Assembly: GCF_020178975.1 (NCBI RefSeq)
Contig: NZ_JAHXBU010000047.1
Coordinates: 186,001-250,000 of the forward strand
Origin: Cesiribacter sp. SM1
GTDB lineage: Bacteria; Bacteroidota; Bacteroidia; Cytophagales; Cyclobacteriaceae
Length of the DNA: 64,000 bases
Direction: 5' to 3'
A program made the translations under genes and the position numbers. Positions 25,402 through 35,176 of the stretch are shown one piece after another (the first letter of the stretch is position 1; each line of letters opens with the position of its first letter). The notes under the pieces were generated by a model. The model was not told the origin of the DNA and made no database searches. It saw only the letters and a list, made by a program, of their open reading frames with translations.

Positions 25402-27717
25402 ATGATACTTTTTCTAAGCGCGTATCCTCCCCGGGAGTATGGGGTGGCTTCGTATTCTTACCATCTTATTCAGGCTCTGAAGGAACATTTCGATTCAAGA
25501 AGCCTTGCAGTTGAAGTTTGTGCGCTGGAGGGAGAAGAGGAGGCTTACCGACAGTATTCAGATGATGTGCGCTATGTACTCAACACCTCAGATAGGGCTG
25601 CATGCAGAGAAATGGCTCATATTATCAATGGTGATCCCAGCATACAGGCTGTATGTATCCAGCACAGGTTTGGCCTGTGGGGCGGTAATCACTGGGGCGA
25701 TAACATCCTGGACTTTCTGGAGGTAATTGACAAGCCCCTGGCAGTTGTGCTGCATAATGTGCTGCCGGAACCCGATGCCGAACTCCGGCATGTGGTTAAG
25801 GAGATCAGCAAGCATGCCGATTTGCTGATTACACCAACAAAACATCATGCTTCTCTGCTTGGTGAGCATTACCAGGTGCCGGATGAGCAGATCAGGGTTG
25901 TTTTGCCGGGTGCTCCTGTTGTTTCACCCTACAATAAAGAATCTCTCAAAGAGAAACACCAGCTGTCTGGTAAACTGGTGCTTGCCTCTTCGGGCCTGCT
26001 GCGTCGTAGTAAGGGCATCGAGCATGTTCTGAATGCGCTGGAAATTATAAGAGAAACCTATCCGGATGTAGTTTACCTGATACTGGGCGAAACGCATCCC
26101 ACGGCCTACCGCTACGAAGGAGATCGCTACCGCATTCAGCTTAAAGACCTTATCTTCCGGAAAAAACTGCAAAAACACGTTCGTTTTGTAAACCGGTTCC
26201 TGAGCCAGGAAGAACTGCTGGAGTATATGTGCATGTCTGATGTGTACATACATAACAGCAGAAATAACCTTAGCAGCCTGGCCATGGCCCTGAGCAGCGG
26301 TAATACTGTACTGGCAGAAGATACGCCTGCCGTAGCAGAATTGCTGCAGATCAATGCCTCAAATGGCACCATGATTAACCTGAAATGCCCTGAAGCAATT
26401 GCAGCAACCGTAACGAATCTGTTGGAAGAGCCTAAGCCAGAGACTGGCGGTAAGCTGCCCGTTGTGTCGGCTGGCCATCCTCTCCTGTGGCCAAACACAG
26501 CACTTGCGTACCAGAAAATATTTGGAGAGCTTGTGCCGCTGCATACACACTACAAGCTGCCCGAGCTAAAGCCGGATCACCTCTACAGGTTAACCACCTC
26601 AATTGGTCTGCTTCACATAGATCTGCACGATCATCTGCTGGCACAGCAGGGCTATCTGTTAAAAGATAATGCAAAAGCCCTGGTTGCTACCCTGCTCTGG
26701 TATCGTTACGATGCAGAAAATGAACTGTTGCTGCTGATGCTCATGCGCCGCTTCCTGAATGTAATCCGGAAGTGCCAGCAGCCCGACGGTAGCTTTATTA
26801 ACCAGCTGGATGATGGCGGCGATTATGTGCCCGAGCACAACAGGCAACTAACAGAAGAAAGCAGCATGCAGGCCATGTGGGCCCTGGCAACGCTTATTGA
26901 AAGGCAGGAGGAGCTGCCGGCTGACCTGACCAGCCTTGCCCAGCGTTTGTTCAACAGGGCACTACCGCATGTTACCTGGGTCTCTGCCCTTAAGGCCTCT
27001 GCTTATGCGATAAAAGCCCTCTATTTATACAATAAGGTGCATAAGAGTGCTTCTATTATTAGCCTACTGAGTGCAAAGGCAAACTGCTTACAAACCTTTT
27101 TTGATACCAATGCAGGCGCAGATCACGCCTGGTTTGAAAAAGAATTGGGTACTGAAAACGGCCTGCTGCCGGAAGCAATGCTTATGACCTGGATGGCTAC
27201 GGGGGAGCAGGTGTACAAAAATACCGCCTACCGTTCTTTCAGGTTCCTGGTAGAGCGTTTGTTTAGCAAGGTACCGGCGAATGCAGCACAGGATATGGCC
27301 CTGAAGGTAATAAACGAAGAGCAGTTTACTTTTAACAGTGAGCCGCTGGAGGTAAGCCAGACTATTCTGATGCTGAACCTTTTTTATCAGCAAACCGGCG
27401 AACAGCAGTACCTGGAGAAAATGTATGCTGCCTTTAGCTGGTTTATGGGTAATAACTGCCTGCGGCATGCGCTTTACAATCCTGCAAATGGCGGCTGTTA
27501 CGATGGGCTGAAGCATGGAAAACCCAGCAGTCACCAGGGAGCAGAGAGCCAGGTAAGCTATTTGCTTTCACGTTTAACACTTGAAAAATATACTATGCAA
27601 CTACCGGCAAGGCCTAAAGAAGTGCAGGAAACTGCTATTGCAAATGTACGGGGAGTACCTGTAGCGCCAGACAGGCCAAGTATGCCCTCAGGGCAGGTTA
27701 AAGTTATAGCAAATTAA
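25402..27717 (+). CDS. GT4-type glycosyltransferase fused to an alpha/alpha-toroid-like domain
   Basis: A 771-aa cytoplasmic protein with two parts. Residues 1-385 are a GT-B fold glycosyltransferase related to family 4: MILFLSAYPPREYGVASY at the N-terminus, VVLHNVLPEPD, LITPTKHHASLL, and the nucleotide-sugar-binding region SSGLLRRSKGIEHVLNALE. The usual C-terminal E-x7-E motif is replaced by NSRNNLSSLAMALSSG, without either glutamate. Residues about 400-735 are helical and resemble six-hairpin glycosidase folds, with CQQPDGSFINQLDDGG and EESSMQAMWALATLIE. Such fusions are thought to build or trim storage or surface glycans such as mannosides; the product is unknown. It stands alone and shares a strong terminator with prfB. 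Confidence 0.78.
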   Translation: MILFLSAYPPREYGVASYSYHLIQALKEHFDSRSLAVEVCALEGEEEAYRQYSDDVRYVLNTSDRAACREMAHIINGDPSIQAVCIQHRFGLWGGNHWGDNILDFLEVIDKPLAVVLHNVLPEPDAELRHVVKEISKHADLLITPTKHHASLLGEHYQVPDEQIRVVLPGAPVVSPYNKESLKEKHQLSGKLVLASSGLLRRSKGIEHVLNALEIIRETYPDVVYLILGETHPTAYRYEGDRYRIQLKDLIFRKKLQKHVRFVNRFLSQEELLEYMCMSDVYIHNSRNNLSSLAMALSSGNTVLAEDTPAVAELLQINASNGTMINLKCPEAIAATVTNLLEEPKPETGGKLPVVSAGHPLLWPNTALAYQKIFGELVPLHTHYKLPELKPDHLYRLTTSIGLLHIDLHDHLLAQQGYLLKDNAKALVATLLWYRYDAENELLLLMLMRRFLNVIRKCQQPDGSFINQLDDGGDYVPEHNRQLTEESSMQAMWALATLIERQEELPADLTSLAQRLFNRALPHVTWVSALKASAYAIKALYLYNKVHKSASIISLLSAKANCLQTFFDTNAGADHAWFEKELGTENGLLPEAMLMTWMATGEQVYKNTAYRSFRFLVERLFSKVPANAAQDMALKVINEEQFTFNSEPLEVSQTILMLNLFYQQTGEQQYLEKMYAAFSWFMGNNCLRHALYNPANGGCYDGLKHGKPSSHQGAESQVSYLLSRLTLEKYTMQLPARPKEVQETAIANVRGVPVAPDRPSMPSGQVKVIAN

Positions 27718-27720
27718 TTA

Positions 27721-27756
27721 AAAGAAGAGCCCCGTGAAAACGGGGCTCTTCTTTTA
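27721..27756. terminator. Bidirectional terminator between the glycosyltransferase and prfB
   Basis: AAAAGAAGAGCCCCGT pairs perfectly (16 bp) with ACGGGGCTCTTCTTTT around a GAAA tetraloop. It is A-rich on the left and T-rich on the right, serving both convergent genes. Confidence 0.92.
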
Positions 27757-27767
27757 ATCAGCCGCAT

Positions 27768-28860
27768 TTAATTACTCTCCGGCTCTTCCTGCATCAGGTA
27801 CGCCTTGATATAATCATTCAGATCGCCATCCAGCACGGCCTGAACATCTGTACGTTCCACACCTGTGCGGGCATCTTTAATAAGCTTATAGGGGTGCAGC
27901 ACATAGTTTCGGATCTGAGATCCAAAGTCGATACGCTTTTTGGTGCTCTCTACCTTGTCGCGCTCTGCATTGCGCTTCTCAATCTCAAGCTGATATAGGC
28001 GTGATTTCAGCATTTGCAGCGCTTTTTCGCGGTTCTGGTGCTGTGAGCGCTCTTGCTGGCACTCTACAACCAGGCCGGAAGGGGCATGGCGTACACGCAC
28101 GGCTGTTTCTACCTTGTTCACGTTCTGACCGCCGGCACCACCGGAGCGAAAGGTATCCCAGCTTAAGTCGGCCGGGTTTATCTCTATCTGAATGGTGTCG
28201 TCGATAACGGGATAGGAAAAAACCGAAGCAAAAGAGGTGTGGCGGCGGGCGTTGCTATCGAAAGGCGAGATGCGCACCAGGCGGTGTACGCCAATCTCTG
28301 ATTTAAGGTAGCCATAGGCAAATTCACCTTCAAACTCCAGCGTAACAGATTTGATACCGGCTGTTTCGCCCTGCTGCAGGTTTACCTCCCTTACCTTATA
28401 GCCGTTTTTTTCGCCCCACATAATGTACATACGCATGAGCATGCTGGCCCAATCCTGGCTTTCTGTACCACCGGCGCCGGAGTTTATCTCCAGCATGGCG
28501 TTGAGCTGGTCTTCCTCGCCGCTTAGCATTTTCCGGAATTCAACATCTTCCAGTGCTTTGAGTAATTTTGCGTGCTCTTTGTCTATTTCTGCTTCGGAGC
28601 CCTCTCCGGCTTCCAGAAATTCCCAAAGGGTAGCCATATCGTCGTAAATAGCCTGTACCTGCTCATAAGAGTTGGTCCAGGCCTTACGGCTTCGGATTTC
28701 CCGCATAATGCGCTCGGCTTCCTCGGGATCGTCCCAAAAGCCGGGCTGGGTGCTCATGCTCTCAAAATCTTCTATCTCTTGTTTCTTGGTATCGTAGTCA
28801 AAGATACCTCCTTAAGGCCGAGATGCGGGCCTTCACGTCTTTGAGCTGTTCAGCAGTCAT
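27768..28860 (-). CDS. prfB: Peptide chain release factor 2, with programmed +1 frameshift
   Basis: RF2 (363 aa) releases the peptide at UGA and UAA. Translation starts at the ATG at 28858-28860, reads 20 codons to TAT CTT, and meets an in-frame TGA at 28798-28800. A +1 shift (CTT TGA C to CTT-GAC) enters the main frame, which continues to 27768. An internal AGGAGG lies just before TAT CTT, matching the classical prfB recoding signal that senses RF2 levels. The main frame holds the UGA-recognition tripeptide SPF (VRISPFDSN) and the catalytic GGQ ([12 protein letters not shown]). Annotating only the long frame (from 28757) would lose the N-terminus. Confidence 0.97.
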
Positions 28861-29036
28861 TTTAGTGAATGTTATATATGTTGTATGCGGTATATAGTAT
28901 ATGGAAGAACAGGACCGGGAGTTTCTCTTAACCTATTCTTTTTTTTTGCATTTGTAAAGGTACACAAAATGCAGGGCTATGTACAGGGGCGTATTAGAAT
29001 GCCCATACAGGGTGGCCAGCTTAGAACAGCTGTTAT

Positions 29037-29079
29037 AAAAAATCAGCACGGGCGGAAGAACCGGGCCGTGCTGATTTTA
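29037..29079 (-). terminator. Terminator after ilvE
   Basis: On the minus strand AAAATCAGCACGG and CCGTGCTGATTTT form a 13-bp stem with a 14-base loop, with the T run continuing as TTTTTT. Confidence 0.8.
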
Positions 29080-29143
29080 TGTATGGTGATGTAGACCGCT
29101 GGCAAAAAAAACTGGGGAGATTCTGCCAGGGGCTGTACCAGGA

Positions 29144-30208
29144 TTATACCTTGTATACCCAGTCCCACTTATCGGCTACTTTTCCTGTTTTAATTTCGTC
29201 TAATGCGCGAAGTACACGATTAGAGAACTCGCGGTTTTCTACCGCAGGCAGTTCATAATCCTTTTCTTCATGGCCAATTGCCTTTATTTGTGCAATGGTG
29301 GCGGCAGTGCCGGTACCAAAAGCCTCCTGCAGGCGGCCTTCCTTAGCAGCATCTATTACCTCCTGAACAGCTACTTTACGTTCTTCTACCTTATAGCCCC
29401 ATTCGCGGGCCAGGGTAAGCACGCTGTCGCGAGTAATGCCTGCCAGAATAGTATCGCCGGTAGGGGCGGTAATTAGGGTGTCGTCAATAATGAACATTAC
29501 GTTCATGGTGCCGGATTCCTCGATAAACTGATGCGATTTTGCATCGGTCCAGAGCAGCTGGTGATAACCCTGCTGGTGGGCTTTAAGGGCGGGCAGCAGT
29601 GAAGCGGCATAGTTACCGGCTGCTTTGGCAGCGCCGGTTCCGCCGGTTGCAGCACGGCTGTACTGGGTTTCTATTTTAACCCGTACCGGCTCAGAGTAGT
29701 AAGCACCAACCGGACATGTGAAAATCATAAACTTATAGGTGTCAGACGGGCGGATGCCCAGGTAATCATCAGTAGCAAAAATAAACGGGCGGATATAGAG
29801 AGAGGTGTTCTCGTTGGCAGGCACCCAGTCCCTGTCCAGTCGCAGCAGCTCTGTCAGGCCGTTCATGAACAGTTCTTCGGGCAGCTGTGGTATACACATA
29901 CGTGCGGCAGAGCGGTTCAGGCGATCGAAATTAGCACGCGGACGAAATACCAGTACATCCTTACCCTCGTTTCTGTAGGCTTTCATACCTTCGAAAACAC
30001 TCTGGCCGTAGTGCAGGGCCGAGTTGGCAGGACTTAGCTGCAGCGGCTGATAAGGTAATATCTGAAGGTTCTTCCAGCTTTTGCCGTCAAAATCAGCCAC
30101 AAACATATGGTCTGAAAAGACCCGACCAAAAGGGATATTATTAAAATCGACCTGGGATAAGCGACTGTTCTGAGTCTTATTGATAGAAATGTTCAGGGTA
30201 TCGACCAT
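29144..30208 (-). CDS. ilvE: Branched-chain amino acid aminotransferase
   Basis: A 354-aa PLP enzyme of fold type IV that transaminates Leu, Ile and Val with 2-oxoglutarate. Family stretches include LHYGQSVFEGMKAYR, RPRANFDRLNRSAARMC, LYIRPFIFATDDYLGI and the PLP-lysine region GGTGAAKAAGNYAAS with Lys195. The C-terminal FGTGTAATIAQI closes the active site. The length and the KAAGNYA motif place it in the class II (about 350 aa) bacterial/eukaryotic-like group. No other ilv or leu genes lie in the window. The ATG at 30208 is the first in frame, with no Shine-Dalgarno. Confidence 0.95.
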   Translation of the reverse strand: MVDTLNISINKTQNSRLSQVDFNNIPFGRVFSDHMFVADFDGKSWKNLQILPYQPLQLSPANSALHYGQSVFEGMKAYRNEGKDVLVFRPRANFDRLNRSAARMCIPQLPEELFMNGLTELLRLDRDWVPANENTSLYIRPFIFATDDYLGIRPSDTYKFMIFTCPVGAYYSEPVRVKIETQYSRAATGGTGAAKAAGNYAASLLPALKAHQQGYHQLLWTDAKSHQFIEESGTMNVMFIIDDTLITAPTGDTILAGITRDSVLTLAREWGYKVEERKVAVQEVIDAAKEGRLQEAFGTGTAATIAQIKAIGHEEKDYELPAVENREFSNRVLRALDEIKTGKVADKWDWVYKV

Positions 30209-30307
30209 GATGCAGAAATTTATTCCTAGAAAAAATTTAGAACTTGCCCTGCTCTATATCCGGAAATGTACCGGGTATAAGCCTGGGTAAATATAGGTAC
30301 ATTCCAC

Positions 30308-30865
30308 TCAATCGGCAAGCTTTCTGGGCTGCCAGGGAACTTCTGTTGCGCCCAGCTCAAGGCTCATGCGGCGTGCCAGTACAAACAGGTAATCCGACAG
30401 GCGGTTCAGGTATGCCAGAATAATTTCATCTGCGGGCTCGTGCTCATGCAGGGCTACCACCAGGCGTTCGGCACGGCGGCAAACACAACGGGCAATGTGG
30501 CACTGCGAAACCTCTACATGGCCACCCGGTAAAATAAAATTCTGAAGGGGCGCCAGGCCCTCTTCCATTTTATCAATTTCCTGCTCCAGCTCTGTTACAT
30601 CTTGAGGTGTGTAGGAGGGCAGGTGGCGGATACGCTTGCCCGGGGCAGTGGCCAGGTGAGAGCCCAGGGTAAAGAGCATTTCCTGTATTTTCTTCAGCGG
30701 CTCTTTGCGGTTGCGGTTAACCGTAAAATCACGCAGCAGGCCAATCCAGGAGTTGAGTTCATCAAGGCTGCCGTAGGCCTCCAGCCGTAGGTGGTTTTTC
30801 CCTACACGGGTACCTCCTAAAAGTGCTGTGGTGCCGGCATCGCCCGTTTTTGTGTATATCTTCAC
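30308..30865 (-). CDS. Cob(I)yrinic acid a,c-diamide adenosyltransferase, PduO type
   Basis: A 185-aa ATP:cob(I)alamin adenosyltransferase of the PduO family, which makes adenosylcobalamin. The N-terminus KIYTKTGDAGTTALLGGTRV holds the ATP-binding loop; the helical bundle has AYGSLDELNSWIGLLRD, FILPGGHVEVSQCHIARCVCRRAER and the end LSDYLFVLARRM. These are the key family motifs, including the Arg/Glu-rich ATP contact region. It starts 12 bases after an ABC ATPase gene on the same strand and is likely co-transcribed, although the two have no known functional link. Confidence 0.94.
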   Translation of the reverse strand: MKIYTKTGDAGTTALLGGTRVGKNHLRLEAYGSLDELNSWIGLLRDFTVNRNRKEPLKKIQEMLFTLGSHLATAPGKRIRHLPSYTPQDVTELEQEIDKMEEGLAPLQNFILPGGHVEVSQCHIARCVCRRAERLVVALHEHEPADEIILAYLNRLSDYLFVLARRMSLELGATEVPWQPRKLAD

Positions 30866-30877
30866 AAACTAGTGCTT

Positions 30878-31597
30878 TTATGAAATAAATGCGTTTTTGC
30901 TTCTAACGCGTTCTTCGTTAATCTTATCTGTTTCTACCAGGCCATCACGCATGCGAACAATACGGTGGGCATAATGGGCAATGTCATCTTCGTGTGTAAC
31001 CATAATAATGGTATTGCCGCCATCGTGTAGTCTCTGGAATAACTCCATGATGTCGTAAGAAGTTTTGGTATCGAGGTTACCGGTTGGTTCGTCGGCCAGT
31101 ATAATGCTGGGATCGTTTACCAGCGCACGGGCAATGGCCACACGCTGGCGTTGCCCGCCGGAAAGTTCGTTGGGTTTATGTTTGGCGCGATCTGCCAGGC
31201 CTACACTTTCCAGGGTAGCGTAGGCTTTTTCTTCGCGCTGTCTGGAACTGTAGCCGGCATAGATCAGGGGCAGTGCCACATTCTCCAGGGCTGTCTGGCG
31301 GGGCAGCAGGTTAAAAGTCTGGAATACGAAGCCTATTTCTTTATTTCTGATTTCTGCAAGAGAGCTTTCACTGAGAGAACTTACATCGTGGCCGTTCAGA
31401 ATATATTGTCCGCTGGTGGGGGTGTCGAGGCAGCCAATGATATTCATGAAAGTAGATTTTCCACTACCGGAGGGCCCCATAAATGCAACATATTCGCCCC
31501 GCATTACCTCAATAGAAATTGATTTAAGTGCTTTTACTGTTTCGGTACCCATACGGTACACTTTTGAAATATCACGGGTGTGGATTACCTCTTTCAT
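30878..31597 (-). CDS. ABC transporter ATP-binding protein, LolD/MacB type
   Basis: A 239-aa ATPase. Walker A is GPSGSGKST, the Q-loop sits in [14 protein letters not shown], the signature is [15 protein letters not shown], Walker B is [13 protein letters not shown], and the switch His is in MVTHEDD. The pattern is that of type VII (LolD/MacB/FtsE-like) ATPases that drive periplasmic or lipoprotein-extracting permeases. The open frame extends 20 codons upstream, but the ATG at 31595-31597 ([15 protein letters not shown]) is the usual start. No permease gene is adjacent; its partner must be encoded elsewhere, which is common for this family in Bacteroidota. Confidence 0.92.
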   Translation of the reverse strand: MKEVIHTRDISKVYRMGTETVKALKSISIEVMRGEYVAFMGPSGSGKSTFMNIIGCLDTPTSGQYILNGHDVSSLSESSLAEIRNKEIGFVFQTFNLLPRQTALENVALPLIYAGYSSRQREEKAYATLESVGLADRAKHKPNELSGGQRQRVAIARALVNDPSIILADEPTGNLDTKTSYDIMELFQRLHDGGNTIIMVTHEDDIAHYAHRIVRMRDGLVETDKINEERVRSKNAFIS

Positions 31598-31754
31598 ATG
31601 GTGTTGTTCTTGGGACACAAAAAAACCTTCTATAGTATATATAAAAGGTCTTAACAATTACGCAGGAAAAGAATGCTTTATCAAGTATTTTTTGATAAAA
31701 GGGGGTTAGCAAGGATTGCAGGTAAATACCATTTATATGTACTGTGTCCTTTTG

Positions 31755-31997
31755 TTAATTTAAGTTAGAGGCACACAGGTGCTTCAGGTATGGATTTACT
31801 TTTTTTCCCTTTAAGTAATCTATGCGCATGACCCGTCCCGTAATGGGTTCGTACCATAGTTCTACAAAATCATTTTCAATTCGGTATAGCGAGATCTCCA
31901 GCTGAAAAAATTCAGATTTGGAAACGTATACGCCCTTGCTGAGAATAAGCTTGGCTTTCTCATCGAGGCTAAGTTTATCAAAATCTATAGGCTTCAT
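31755..31997 (-). CDS. Small hypothetical protein
   Basis: An 80-aa soluble protein, not recognised. It starts MKPIDFDKLSLDEKAKLI, then has a hydrophobic/aromatic strand pattern (FFQLEISLYRIENDFVELWY) ending in a basic loop and NPYLKHLCASN. The regular beta-strand spacing and the coding-like codon choice suggest a real small domain. It sits upstream of the ABC ATPase gene on the same strand, but a 157-base gap with a weak hairpin lies between them. Confidence 0.65.
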   Translation of the reverse strand: MKPIDFDKLSLDEKAKLILSKGVYVSKSEFFQLEISLYRIENDFVELWYEPITGRVMRIDYLKGKKVNPYLKHLCASNLN

Positions 31998-32164
31998 ATT
32001 AAGCTTCGTTTGGGTAGTACAAAAAATTGCATTTTAGGAGTCTCAATAGACCTCTATTGCATGCAGAACCAAAAATGGTTTACCTTTTTCTACGCAAACA
32101 TCTAAGCAAGGTTAGCTTGGCAGTGCCTATATGTCAAAAATGATTGAACTGTTCCCCGGCAGGT

Positions 32165-35100
32165 TTACCAATTCTGCTGGCTTTCCAGTCTAGCTTTCAG
32201 ACTTTCATATTCTTCCTTAAAGCTACTGAATCGGTCGGGGGCCGAAAGCTCCTGAAGTCTCTCCACTGTTTCATCGGCATACTCATCAAGGCCAATATTC
32301 AGACTTTGCAGTGCATAAGCCTCAAGCAGTGTAACAGAATAACTGTTGAGCAAAAGGGCTCTGCGCAGTATGGCATAGGCCTCTTCGGTTTGTTTTTGGG
32401 CATTCAGCAGGTGCACGGCCTGCAGAATGGCACCCTCCTCAAAAGGAGTAGCCTCTGTTACTTCTCGCAGCAATTGGAGCGCAGCTGTGGCATTTCCATC
32501 AGCCAGTTCGCGGCTGGCCCTTAACTGCAGCTGGTGCAGCGTAGGGGCCTCTCCGTTTTGTTGCCGGGCAATGCTGCCTGTGCCCAGCTGGTGCCGCAGC
32601 CGTAAGGCCCTTATGCTGTGTAGTTGCTCCGGGCTAAGCTGTGCCTGCAGCTCCTGCAGGCGTGCCAGGTAAGCCTGTGCCTGTGCCCGGTCTCCTGCTC
32701 GCAAAGAGGTTTCTGCCAGTTGTATCAGGGCATCTGCGCGGGCAGGTGTTTCGCTAATGGTGCTTAGGAGTGCATCTGTTTCAGCAGGAATTAAGGTGCC
32801 GGGCCGCAGGTGCAGTCGCAACGCGGCTATTTGCTCCTGTTGGGGTACATCTTCCAGAGATGTATTACTTACAGCCAGCAGGGCAAGGTTTTTTCGCTGC
32901 TGAAGCCGGGCTGGTAAGGTGCTGTCGGCGAGGCTTATCCATATTTCAGTGGCGGCCTCGGCCTGTCCGCTTTCGGCCAGGGCCAGTGCCCTGTAGAAGC
33001 CTGCGGTAGCATCGCCACGCATGTGGGCCTGCTCAAACCAGTCGGCTGCGAGGCGGGGTGCGCCCTGCTCCAGCGCCCACTGCCCCAGTACTTTATAATA
33101 AGTAATGTTGTTAAACTGGCTGCGGTCTGCTAAATCCTGCATTACGCCAAACGCCCTGTAATGATCGGGAAGCTGGTACAGGAGCAGCGCATAAGCCATA
33201 CCCCATTGTTCCTCCAGCGCAGAATTCTTTGCCCGCTCATAACCATCGCCAACCAGCCTTACCAGACTGCTATCGGCAAGGGGGCGCTGCAGCGCATAGT
33301 TAAGCAGGTAAAGGGGAATGGCAGCAGCACTGTCGCTACCCAGCACCTGCCGGGGCGATTGTAGCTCCCGCAGCTGGTAGCCCTGGCGGTTGGCCATTGC
33401 CAGCATGTTGTTTTGCAGGGCAAGGTTGTTGGGGCTGTGCCATGCGAGCAGGCTGTCTGGTGAAAGTGCTATGCCTTTCTGCGCCAAAACGCCCAGCATA
33501 TTTGCCAGTGCCACTTCCTCGCTCTTATCATCGCCTGCGGCTGCACGTAAAAAGTAAAAGGCAGAGTCGGTAAGTTGAGTATTGCCGTAGTACAGGCCCA
33601 GGTTGTTGTAGAGGGGGCCTGCCAGCGGAAACTGCTTTACTCCCTGGCGAAGTGTAAAAAGTGCTTCAAAAAACAGGCCCTGCTCCCGGTACAGGTTAGC
33701 AAGCGTAGCATAGGCGTAAGGGCTGGGCTGGCGCTCAATGGCATCTTTGAGGTAAATGGCCGCTGGTTTAGGGTTGTTGGCCCCCAGTGCCAGGGTGGCA
33801 AGGGCATAATTTGAGCGGTGGTTCCGGATCTGGTACTGGCTGCCCAGCCTGTAATAGTTCTGTGAAGTTATCAGGTCGTTCTGGGCCGCATATAAATCCC
33901 CTATGGCATTGTAATAGCCGGCAACAGGCTGAAAATACGCCCAGTTGCCTCTTACACTGTAAAGGCCGAAGATGATGATGAGGCCGGCGAGCCTGGCTGT
34001 AAACAGCGGCATGTACTGCGGCCGGTACAGCACCCGGTATACCCGCTGGTTCTGACGTAACAGGGCATAAAAGTTAGCAAGGATGTACAGCAGCAAGGCC
34101 GCTCCCATGCCAATATGAGTGTAGAGAATGGCATCTTCCAGCGACTCCAGCAAAGGGTCGTTGGCAGTAGCCGAGGCATACGCAAGGGTGCTAAGGGTAA
34201 TCATTGCCAGGGCTACATACATGATTAGCCCGTAGGGCTCTGCCTGGAGTATTGCACCCAGTGTTTCGCGGCGCAGGCGCAGCGTCCAAAGGCCGGTAAT
34301 TATGCTGATGAGCAGTATCCAGTAGGGGCCAATGTAGTAAATACCCAAATCCAGGTACTGGCGATCTGTAAGGTAGTAGAAGATCAGGTTAAGCAGGTAC
34401 AGGGCCGAGGCTATTGTAAAATGCCTGAGGCTGCCGGTACTGTTGGGTGTTGCAGAGGCCGTAACCAGGTACAGGATGCCTGCGATGATCTCCGGCCCCA
34501 CCAGGATCATCAGCAGAAAAGAGAGGGCCAGCCAGGCTGGGATGCCGTAATTCACCACATACAGCACCGGGTTGGGCACACTTGCGCCATAACCAATTGC
34601 CAAGGTCAGCAATGCAATAAGAGCGCTAAACGCAGCAAGCCTGACCAGGAATGCCGTGTGGGTGCGAACAGCCTGGAAATAGTAGGAGAGAGGCAGGAGC
34701 AGGATAAAAACTGCAGCCGTAGCTGTATTATCAAAACGGCCCCAGCTACCCAGCTGCTCCAGGCGCAGGAGCACAACCACCCCACAAAAGGCGGTAACGC
34801 CAGCCAGGTACCAAAGGCGGCTAAAAGTGGTGAGGCAGGCTAAGATTATAGCAAGCCCCAGCAGAAATACAGTAAGGCTTATGGCTGCTGCTGTGGTGTT
34901 GATCTGCAGCGGACCACCCCAGTAGATTTGTTTTACCACCCAGGTATCTACCAGTACCTGAACATCCTGCAGGGGGTGCTGCCAGGCCTGCAGGGGTACC
35001 TGCAGTTGTTCCAGGGCAGGGGTCAGGATCCATTCTACAACAAACTCTGTTCCGTAAATGTAGGAGACTACAAAATAAATAATGCTGCCGGCCAGCATGG

Positions 35101-35167
35101 CCAACAGCACAATAAATAATATCCGGTATGGCTTCTGCCAATTGTTCCAGTAAGCGAATTGCAGCAT
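32165..35167 (-). CDS. Large polytopic membrane protein with C-terminal TPR repeats
   Basis: A 1000-aa protein. The first 410 residues hold about eleven membrane helices, for example FIVLLAMLAGSIIYFVVSYI and LFTARLAGLIIIFGLYSV. From about residue 415 to the end the chain is tetratricopeptide-like: YRLGSQYQIRNHRSNYALAT, PYAYATLANLYREQGLFFEA, GPLYNNLGLYYGNTQLTDSA and further helical pairs to the C-terminus. I do not know its function; the layout recalls Bacteroidota membrane TPR proteins that organise cell-surface or envelope complexes. It begins 9 bases after gatC on the same strand and is therefore the last gene of a plsC-gatC-TPR unit. Confidence 0.75.
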   Translation of the reverse strand: MLQFAYWNNWQKPYRILFIVLLAMLAGSIIYFVVSYIYGTEFVVEWILTPALEQLQVPLQAWQHPLQDVQVLVDTWVVKQIYWGGPLQINTTAAAISLTVFLLGLAIILACLTTFSRLWYLAGVTAFCGVVVLLRLEQLGSWGRFDNTATAAVFILLLPLSYYFQAVRTHTAFLVRLAAFSALIALLTLAIGYGASVPNPVLYVVNYGIPAWLALSFLLMILVGPEIIAGILYLVTASATPNSTGSLRHFTIASALYLLNLIFYYLTDRQYLDLGIYYIGPYWILLISIITGLWTLRLRRETLGAILQAEPYGLIMYVALAMITLSTLAYASATANDPLLESLEDAILYTHIGMGAALLLYILANFYALLRQNQRVYRVLYRPQYMPLFTARLAGLIIIFGLYSVRGNWAYFQPVAGYYNAIGDLYAAQNDLITSQNYYRLGSQYQIRNHRSNYALATLALGANNPKPAAIYLKDAIERQPSPYAYATLANLYREQGLFFEALFTLRQGVKQFPLAGPLYNNLGLYYGNTQLTDSAFYFLRAAAGDDKSEEVALANMLGVLAQKGIALSPDSLLAWHSPNNLALQNNMLAMANRQGYQLRELQSPRQVLGSDSAAAIPLYLLNYALQRPLADSSLVRLVGDGYERAKNSALEEQWGMAYALLLYQLPDHYRAFGVMQDLADRSQFNNITYYKVLGQWALEQGAPRLAADWFEQAHMRGDATAGFYRALALAESGQAEAATEIWISLADSTLPARLQQRKNLALLAVSNTSLEDVPQQEQIAALRLHLRPGTLIPAETDALLSTISETPARADALIQLAETSLRAGDRAQAQAYLARLQELQAQLSPEQLHSIRALRLRHQLGTGSIARQQNGEAPTLHQLQLRASRELADGNATAALQLLREVTEATPFEEGAILQAVHLLNAQKQTEEAYAILRRALLLNSYSVTLLEAYALQSLNIGLDEYADETVERLQELSAPDRFSSFKEEYESLKARLESQQNW

Positions 35168-35176
35168 AGTAAGGGG

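Noticed and set aside
28885-29094. A 69-codon frame between prfB and ilvE
   Set aside because: It runs through the ilvE terminator hairpin and has no protein-like character.
31677-31699. TTTATCAA/TTGATAAA hairpin as terminator of the 80-aa gene
   Set aside because: Only 8 AT-rich base pairs and no U tract on the minus strand.
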